This document shows positions 57,915 to 64,000 of a stretch of DNA of 64,000 nt, piece by piece; the first letter of the stretch is position 1; each line of letters opens with the position of its first letter. Position numbers and translations under genes: made by a program. The notes beneath the pieces were generated by a model. That model saw nothing but the letters and a program-made list of their open reading frames with translations, was not told the origin of the DNA and made no database searches. The stretch spans positions 5,704,001 through 5,768,000 of the forward strand of contig JAMPIQ010000001.1 in NCBI GenBank assembly GCA_024699855.1, in the 5' to 3' direction. The stretch comes from Aphelenchoides besseyi (taxonomy: Eukaryota > Nematoda > Chromadorea > Rhabditida > Aphelenchoididae).

Positions 57915-59870
57915 TTAAAGATCGGCAGTAGTGTCGGGCAAATTTGTGTTCTTCGTCTCTGGAAGACACAAAACAAGACCGGAACTGATGCTCGCCAATG
58001 TCGTGAAAACGATTGTTGGCAATTCAACGTAAATCGACTTCTAAAGCCAAAATGAAGAACGAAAACAATCATGTACCAATGAGTAAAGAGCAGGAGCAAA
58101 CGTTGAGAACAAACGGCCAACGGATTCACAGCCTCCCGTGCAACCGTTTCGTATGTTCGTCGGAAACAGTTCAGAACAATAAACGTAGAGGCAGTTGAAG
58201 GAGCAAATGATCCCAAATTTGCCAATTAGCCAAAGAATCAAAGCGCCGGTCGGATTCTCTAAAACGCACTTAAGATCTATACTGTCGACTCACTAATGAA
58301 GATCAACAATAGAAAAGAAATTGCTGCAACGAAATGTGTGCCCGAGATGAAGAGACGACGTCCCAAGTTTTTTAAAAACCAAGGAGTGAAAAAGTTAGAC
58401 GGTGCTTCGACAAGACCCAAGAGTACGTAGTTGATGTATTTGTTTCCCGACAACTGAGAGCTGTAGAGCGAAATGCCGTAATAAATTAAAGCCTAAAAAT
58501 CAACGTTTTTCCAAGGTTTCATTCACTTACATCGCAAATCCACAGAACCGTCATTATCAAAACGTAGATCGAAAGACGTCGGTTTTTTATTATTTGGATG
58601 AAAATGTTCTTCTCTTCCACTTTTACTTTCTTTTGTTGGGCAGCTATCAGACTTTTAATATTCACTTCGACGGGCTGCTGATTGAACATGTTGGCTTTTT
58701 TAAACCACGCAATCAACTCCTCTTCCATTCCTTGTTGAACCATGAAGTGAAACGATTCGGGAAGGACAAACCAGAAGACAATTCCAGCAATAGCCGGGGG
58801 TATCGAACAAGCAATCATCAATGTACGCCAATAAGGAAACAACAGAGCTAATGGCGCAACAATACAATATCCAAACACCCATTGAGTTCCGAAGAAGAAC
58901 GTTGTGTAGATTCGCAAACTTTTCGGTGTCGACTCATACGCAATGTTCCAGCCGGGAATTCCAGTGCCAGGAAAGCTGATTCCTTGCAAAAACCTCATCA
59001 ACATTAGCAGGTAAATGTTGTTCATTAGCGCGCCAATACAACCTAAAGAGATCTTGTCGATTTCCCCTATCAGCCGAATTGCATTCTTATGTACCACTAA
59101 TTCCGCCATTCAAATTTGATTTTCAACGAACAGTTCGCAAATCTGACTCTAATCAACTAGCGTTCGAGGCTTTCTGACCATTTGGTTCACAACTAGCGAA
59201 GTGTTGGAAGGCGTTTAAGTTAGCTACTTCTTCGAATTTGCCTCTTTCCCCACTAAATAGAAAAGTCTGTTGCATAGAAAAACGTCTACTTCGCACGTTA
59301 TAAAAAGCTTTTGGACACAAAACCAAATCACAATTATCCGATGGAAACTGGAGACCAGAAGTTAAATGTCTAAGCCAAAGACAAAATGTAAGAATAAAAT
59401 TGAGAGCCGAAGAAACTAGATGCTTATGTTGGAGGCAAAACCGACAAGACCCACCAAAAACTCCCATACAAAGCAACGAAATTGCAACCACTTTCGTTCG
59501 CCCCTTATGATCAGTGATTCGCGCCACTACAACAGCACCGATCGTGTTACCCAAAAGATACGCAGATGTTGTCCAATCGGCCAAATATCGTCGAGTTCCA
59601 GTTAAATTGAACTAACTTAATGGAACAACAGGAAATCCACTAACCTCCGCGTTTATCGTATTCGTAGCTCCCTCATCAACTGCGAATGAGGAAACCATTA
59701 TGTTTGGTCCACTGAAAAGCCAAACCGAAGATGCGCAAATGAAAACGAAAAGAATGTACGGATTCCACGGTTCTAGAAAATTCGTCAAAAGAACATCAAA
59801 CAAACTTACTAAATTTGTCCAAAACATCGTCGGGAGTTTCAACGACCGTCGTTTCTTCCGTTCTTTCCAT
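57915..59870 (-). CDS. SLC22-type organic cation/anion transporter (MFS)
   Basis: Plasma-membrane polyspecific transporter of the SLC22 group. The start at 59870 gives MERTEETTVVETPDDVLDKF, the usual short N-terminus, then PWNPYILFVFICASSVWLFS (TM1). MFS loop 2-3 is ARITDHKGRTKVV. After an unusually long intron (about 59045-59420), TM4 follows with LMLMRFLQGISFPG and the block GWNIAYESTPKSLR (family YxxExxP...R). PESFHFMVQQG opens the central loop. TM7-8 end LKNLGRRLFISGTH. The signature YCSELFPTNIRNGCTGGCES is diagnostic (family ExFPTxxRNxGxG). It ends LCLPETKNTNLPDTTADL, the classic SLC22 C-terminus. About nine exons. The loss of some glycines in the ELFPT loop may affect selectivity. Substrate unknown. 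Confidence 0.85.
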
Positions 59871-60600
59871 CAGTAGTGGTGTTCTTTCTGAAACATTAAG
59901 AGCACGTATTGCCATTGTCCTTTCAGAAAACTCGTGGGAATTCGATAACTACCGCATGCTCCCTAATCAAAACATTTACTACGAAAACCTCAAGATCTTT
60001 ACATTTTCTCGTGCGTCAATTAGAGAAATGCGGTTATGATCGGAGCCTTTTCACGGCAACAAAAACGAGCAAACAAATGTGTTTTGAAGTAAAAAAACTT
60101 TTTTTGAATCGGCTCTAAAAGACGAAAAGTTTAAACATAAAAGTTTAGTACGACATTCCGCTTATCACTTGTGTCACGTTCGACTATCAGCTACTGAAGA
60201 AGCCCAGTTTTTGTCTCGTTTTTTGATGCACTAATGGCCGCAGTGGAACACTCGAAGATCTACAACTGATTCTAAAGCGAAACAAAGTCGATGGAGGAAA
60301 TTGGAGAGCAGAAAGCGTCTGCAATAACCGACTAGAAATCAACTTCCGCTTAAACCGTTTGTTCAAACAGTCGATCTGATCGCTTTTTGTTGGAGAAGCC
60401 ACTTACAGGAAGAGTCACTCCAAGAGCCGATTGCAAGTTGGCTGATAACTATTAACGAACGTTGATTTCAGAAACATCGAATTTCATAACAAATGAGTGC
60501 AATGGCGTCAAACTAATCTGAGAAATGTGATTACCATAACGTTTCTTATCGGCCTTGCTGCTTCTGGGTCCCACAGATGTACGTCCACTGCAATTCAAGA
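59871..60600. other. intergenic
   Basis: SLC22 upstream region; AT-rich with overlapping unsupported open frames on both strands. Confidence 0.45.
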
Positions 60601-61408
60601 GAGTTACATCAAATTTTCAGTGTTTCGTTTTTGTTGCGGATGACCACAAATTTGAGGTTTTGGTCTCAAGAAATTTGCTGCAATCTCAAAAACGTGAAAT
60701 CGAGGGACATACAAGAATTATGAGTGACAGTTGTTGCAAGTTCAACTCTCAAACAATAGATTTCAAGTCAACAACCAACGTCATCTACTCCATTTTCAAG
60801 AGATCTATTTTCACGCTTTACATTGTGACTACCAGGTTATCTGTGATTTATATTCACAATCGGTTTTTGTCAAATCGTTTCGAAGACAATTCTATTTCTT
60901 TCCGATTGCGACTACTATCTCTTACGTTGTGGTTTTTAGTTGCAATCACACAAATTTTATGATCGTATTTGGAGCTGGCGATCGTAAGTTTCCGTCGTAT
61001 GTGCGGCTCAGTCTTTTGCTTGATTTCAGTCTCCAACGTTAGCAACGAACTCTAAAGATGACCACTTGGTGTTGCTCATGCCGATTGCTGTCCATTGTAT
61101 GCGACTCACGAGCAAAATGCGACCGGCGACTAGTTCTTTGCTCGAGACCCAAAAAGCCGTTGAGTTCGCGTTCGGTGAGAGACAAACACTTTTCGGAGAG
61201 AAAGAAACTTTAGAGCGTTCGGGCCATTGCGTTTGTCGTCGAAGAGCGCAAACCGTCATGTCAACCCGTGAGCTCGTGTGTGATTTCGACAGTGAGTTTT
61301 TGTCTAATGATTTGCTTTCAGATGCCAAGAAACGTTCGTTCAATTCAATGAAAACGCAAAGGAAGTTCAGTTACTTCAACCCAATGCTTGAACTTACGAT
61401 ATACTAAG
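60601..61408 (+). CDS. hypothetical gene, structure uncertain
   Basis: Exon-like blocks in one orientation with good donors and acceptors. An open block starts behind ATTTTCAG at about 60612-60619 (CFVFVADDHKFEVLVSRNLL, faintly like an FBA/BTB-type core). A donor at 60985 (GATC|GTAAGT) is joined by TTGATTTCAG to SPTLATNSKDDHLVLLMPIA and ETQKAVEFAFGERQTLFGEK. A further donor GACA|GTGAGT and acceptor GCTTTCAG lead to a basic end (AKKRSFNSMKTQRKFSYF) and stop at 61408. The last two exons join cleanly; how they link to the first block is not clear. No start codon was chosen with confidence and no family is recognised. Confidence 0.35.
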
Positions 61409-62026
61409 TTGATTGCTTTTAGAATAAAGATAGACAATGCAAATATAATGCGAATGTATCCGTAGAAAATACTGAGGAGATTAAGGCGAGGACAATTTAT
61501 GTTCAGGAATGAAATACTCGCACATCAATTAGCGAAGAATGTTAAAAGAACATCGACGTTCAATTGGCTTTCTAGTTTGTAGTGTGTGGCCGACTATGCG
61601 AGAGAGTCAGTGGTTCGACTGCGACCTCACTGCTGACAAATGAGCGTGTTGTAACTTAAAATTAATGGTCAAATAGGTTGAGTGGATAGATTTGACAAAG
61701 AAGTTGACGGAAATTGTTTTTACGAATAACAACGAAAAGTAAGTTGCAAGTTACACTTTGGACAACTTAGAAATTAGTGAAGTTTTGTTTAATTGCAGAT
61801 GAATTTCTCCAAATTTGTAGCCAAAAGTTTTGGAAATTGTTTGATCGTCATTCGCGCCTTCACCGTGAATGAGAATCAGTTTGTTGATGTCTACAGATCT
61901 CGCAGTTAATTAACAGGTAGAGAGGCTCGAAATGAATCATTAGTTTATATATGAATGCCAAAAAAACTAAGCTTTATGATGTCGCGTCTCTATATTAAAC
62001 GCGCTAAAAACCATAAGAAAGATAAC
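61409..62026. other. intergenic
   Basis: AT-rich, no gene. A polymerase III B-box-like GGTTCGACTGC occurs near 61613 but no tRNA fold could be drawn (see rejected items). Confidence 0.4.
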
Positions 62027-62680
62027 TGTAGTGGCCCAGACAGCTGGCCGGCGCCGCCCTTTGGGAAGGGTTTATAAGCGCCGATCAGCGGCTGAGACCA
62101 AAGGTCTTTTATTGTTCATTCAAAAGTAAATAAAGTCTCGAGACATTCAGTCGAAACCTTTCTATTTCATAACACTCATGAATCGAACAGCCGCGGGCAA
62201 TCAGCGTCTAAGCTTCTTTAAATTTAGTCCTGTTGCTAGCGCTCCAGCGTTCATCCGCTTCCTTTTCTTAGGATATCAGGCCTTCTTCATTATATTGAAT
62301 AAAGTTTATTAACAAGTTTGAGGTTGATACCACAATTTTCTGGCGACCACGATCGGATACAATTCCCGACAATCTTCTGTTTGGGAATCAAATGGCATCA
62401 AAGACCGACTCAACACAACAACAGTCCAATTACTATGAGACGCGTATCCAAAATTACATCGACTCAGTGAAAAAATTGACTAAAGAGCCGGTACCTCCCA
62501 AGTATACTCCCAAAGACGGTCAACCCCAATCGACGTCCAACTGACTGGATCGGAACGAGAATAGGACGAATGGACCAAAACGCGTGATCGAGCGGAGGGA
62601 GTCTTGTTCGAACGAATAGCGACAATGGGTACTAATATGGACCCAAATACTCATTTGAAATGAAATACGGAATTTGATTC
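62027..62680 (+). mobile_element. LTR retrotransposon remnant (5' LTR, primer-binding site, gag fragment)
   Basis: The LTR is inferred as 62027-62334 (TGTAGTGG...ATACCACA, TG/CA ends). It contains a GC-rich start, a TATA-like GTTTATAAG near 62070 and two AATAAA signals. Six bases later comes TGGCGACCACGATCGG (62341-62356), a tRNA-type primer-binding site starting with TGG, as in Gypsy and BEL/Pao elements; a tRNA-Arg primer is plausible. A gag-like frame follows (ATG at 62392, MASKTDSTQQQ) but stops at 62542. Further acidic/basic gag-like sequence appears in another frame with its own stop. No protease, reverse transcriptase or 3' LTR was seen within the window. This is a truncated, decayed copy. 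Confidence 0.6.
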
Positions 62681-64000
62681 CAGTGCTTACTAGTGGACGA
62701 CAATGGAGTGATCAACAATAGGACTTTTACGGAAATTGTCGTTGGTCTTAATGGCAAAATGCGTAGGTCAAACAATGTATGTTAATTGGCATTTGTAGCG
62801 GAATAACAAAAGTAAATACAAGAGATCACGTGCTTAAAGAAGAGCAACATATAGTAAGTTTTATAAATTGAATTAGCAGGATAATTGCACATAGGAACTC
62901 GTATCACAGTTGAGGATCTGTAAATCCATTAATTCATTTCTTTGTTTAAGCTAAAGAATCAAAAATAATACAACACTCGCTATATATCATAACGGAAAGA
63001 ATTTTGTGGAAAAGAAGATTGAACGGTGGAATCTTCTGTAACGTTCAGTTATAAAAATTTGATTGATTGGAATTTTCGGTTTTGGTTCACTCCGCCTAAT
63101 ACGTGGTTATCAATGACCTCGCATAAAAGAACGTTTTTGGCGACTTGGGGGAGAGATTTTCCTACTATTCTTAGTTACGTCTTAATTGATCAGAATTAAC
63201 GTCTCTTTATCGACGGAGCACCTTTTTAAATCTAACAACGAACAGTCGTTACACTTCTGTTCAACGATTTCATCTATTTTGCCAACTCATGGCTGGAATA
63301 CTTCAACTAAAGTTTTGTTGATTACTCTAAACAAGTTATCGAGGTTCTGTTTTATGACCCATAGGAAGATCCGTTGCAATTAACAAAGAAGCACTCGTAA
63401 ATTAACCGTTCAATTCACAAAGATCGAAAAGTAAACCTTAGTGATTGAAAATATCTTCTTCCAGTGGTTCCTAGTACATAATAGAATTTCATAACAGTGA
63501 GTTTTTGATTTGCAAGTAATCGTATGATCTCTTTGTATGTCTTGAACATTTGAAGTGCAATTACTAGTGTCAACTAACGAGACATCGTTGTTTCTTAAAA
63601 ACTACGTTTGGAGCTCAAAAAGAGATTTCGAAGACAATTGTTAATTAAGAAGAATAATTAGAAAGTTTCCGAAAGTAATCACTTAATTTGGTAACACTGA
63701 AATCCATAACTCCAATACCACATAACTACAACTTCTCTTACAACTTTATTCTTTAATCAAATTAGGGTTATTTGGTCAACTGCATCGATAACTCCAATTT
63801 CTTAGTCAGCCACGACCTTCAGAATTGTAGTACGGGACTCGGTTATCGCAAAGCAATAGCAGGGCTTTCTTTTGCTTTGCGATGTTGTCGACTTTGATTC
63901 CCGATCCCAATGTCGCAGTCTGGAAACTGCGAAACTTCTCATCTCGATACTTTGAGGCGATAGAAGGCGATCAATGGGCAAGCGAACCGTACAGAATGAA
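62681..64000. other. intergenic, AT-rich
   Basis: No coding region supported; the 65-codon frame at 63186-63383 has no recognisable content. It may include decayed retroelement sequence at its left side. Two perfect stem-loops lie at its right end (separate entry). Confidence 0.4.
63845..63932. repeat. two adjacent perfect stem-loops
   Basis: Stem-loop 1 at 63845-63883 has arms ATCGCAAAGCAA and TTGCTTTGCGAT (12 bp, no mismatch) around a 15-nt loop. Stem-loop 2 at 63913-63932 has arms TCGCAGT and ACTGCGA (7 bp) around a 6-nt loop. Both are GC-richer than the surrounding AT-rich DNA and could be an RNA structure, a terminal repeat of a small transposon or a protein-binding site. Confidence 0.6.

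Noticed and set aside
57911..57924. 14-bp palindrome GATCTTTAAAGATC
   Set aside because: Covers the stop codon of the SLC22 gene and is short enough to arise by chance in AT-rich coding DNA.
59153..59430. Extra coding stretch between two SLC22 exons
   Set aside because: Frame continues past the MFS block by chance; flanking blocks of the transporter join correctly only if this is intron.
61570..61640. tRNA-like B box (GGTTCGACTGC) with an A-box-like TGGCCGACTATG upstream
   Set aside because: No cloverleaf can be drawn: acceptor and anticodon stems do not pair and the B box differs at a conserved C. At most a decayed polymerase III fragment.

Overview
The window reads as nuclear DNA of a nematode, most likely a compact rhabditid-type genome. 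Almost every gene is cut by very short introns (about 35-60 bp, GT...TTTCAG). Several start codons sit 2-15 bp behind an orphan TTTCAG-type acceptor, as expected for spliced-leader trans-splicing. The families present (nematode nuclear hormone receptors, Srt/Srx/Srh chemoreceptors, secreted fatty-acid-binding proteins, PAN_3 proteins) are nematode hallmarks. No prokaryotic features, CRISPR arrays or rRNA were seen, and no convincing tRNA.

Layout. 0-10 kb: the 3' part of a nuclear receptor, an Srx-like and an Srt chemoreceptor, an unknown 203-residue protein and a class-3 lipase. 10-26.9 kb is a housekeeping-rich block: a giant two-domain heme peroxidase on the minus strand; a small membrane protein and HCF-1 on plus; mitochondrial enoyl-CoA hydratase on minus; then a GLUT-like sugar transporter, ribosomal protein L22 with a long basic extension, and a Bin3/MePCE RNA methyltransferase, all on plus. 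27-31 kb: an Srh-like receptor and a mucin-stalked type I membrane protein. 31.4-35.5 kb is a lipid cluster: a microsomal triglyceride-transfer-protein-like gene followed at 61 and 75 bp by two secreted fatty-acid-binding proteins, all co-oriented and operon-like. 35.5-39.6 kb (minus): a degenerate ACOT9-like thioesterase and a GPCPD1-type glycerophosphodiesterase. The local theme is lipid metabolism and transport.

40-64 kb is AT-richer, gene-poor accessory DNA: a second nuclear receptor, a probable broken small secreted protein, three short secreted peptides that appear to form one undescribed family (signal peptide, AQF-like mature start, FSExTGNGY end), a Frizzled-like membrane fragment, a PAN_3 membrane protein, an aspartic protease, a relic of the Srh receptor, an SLC22-type transporter, a poorly defined gene, an LTR-retrotransposon remnant with a visible primer-binding site, and two perfect stem-loops at the right end.

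The most interesting signals are: the N-terminal peroxidase domain that has lost both heme histidines while its twin keeps them; the MTP/fatty-acid-binding-protein cluster; the short secreted peptide family; and the H1-like extension on RPL22. Gene models were built by eye from splice signals, so internal exon borders are approximate except where stated.
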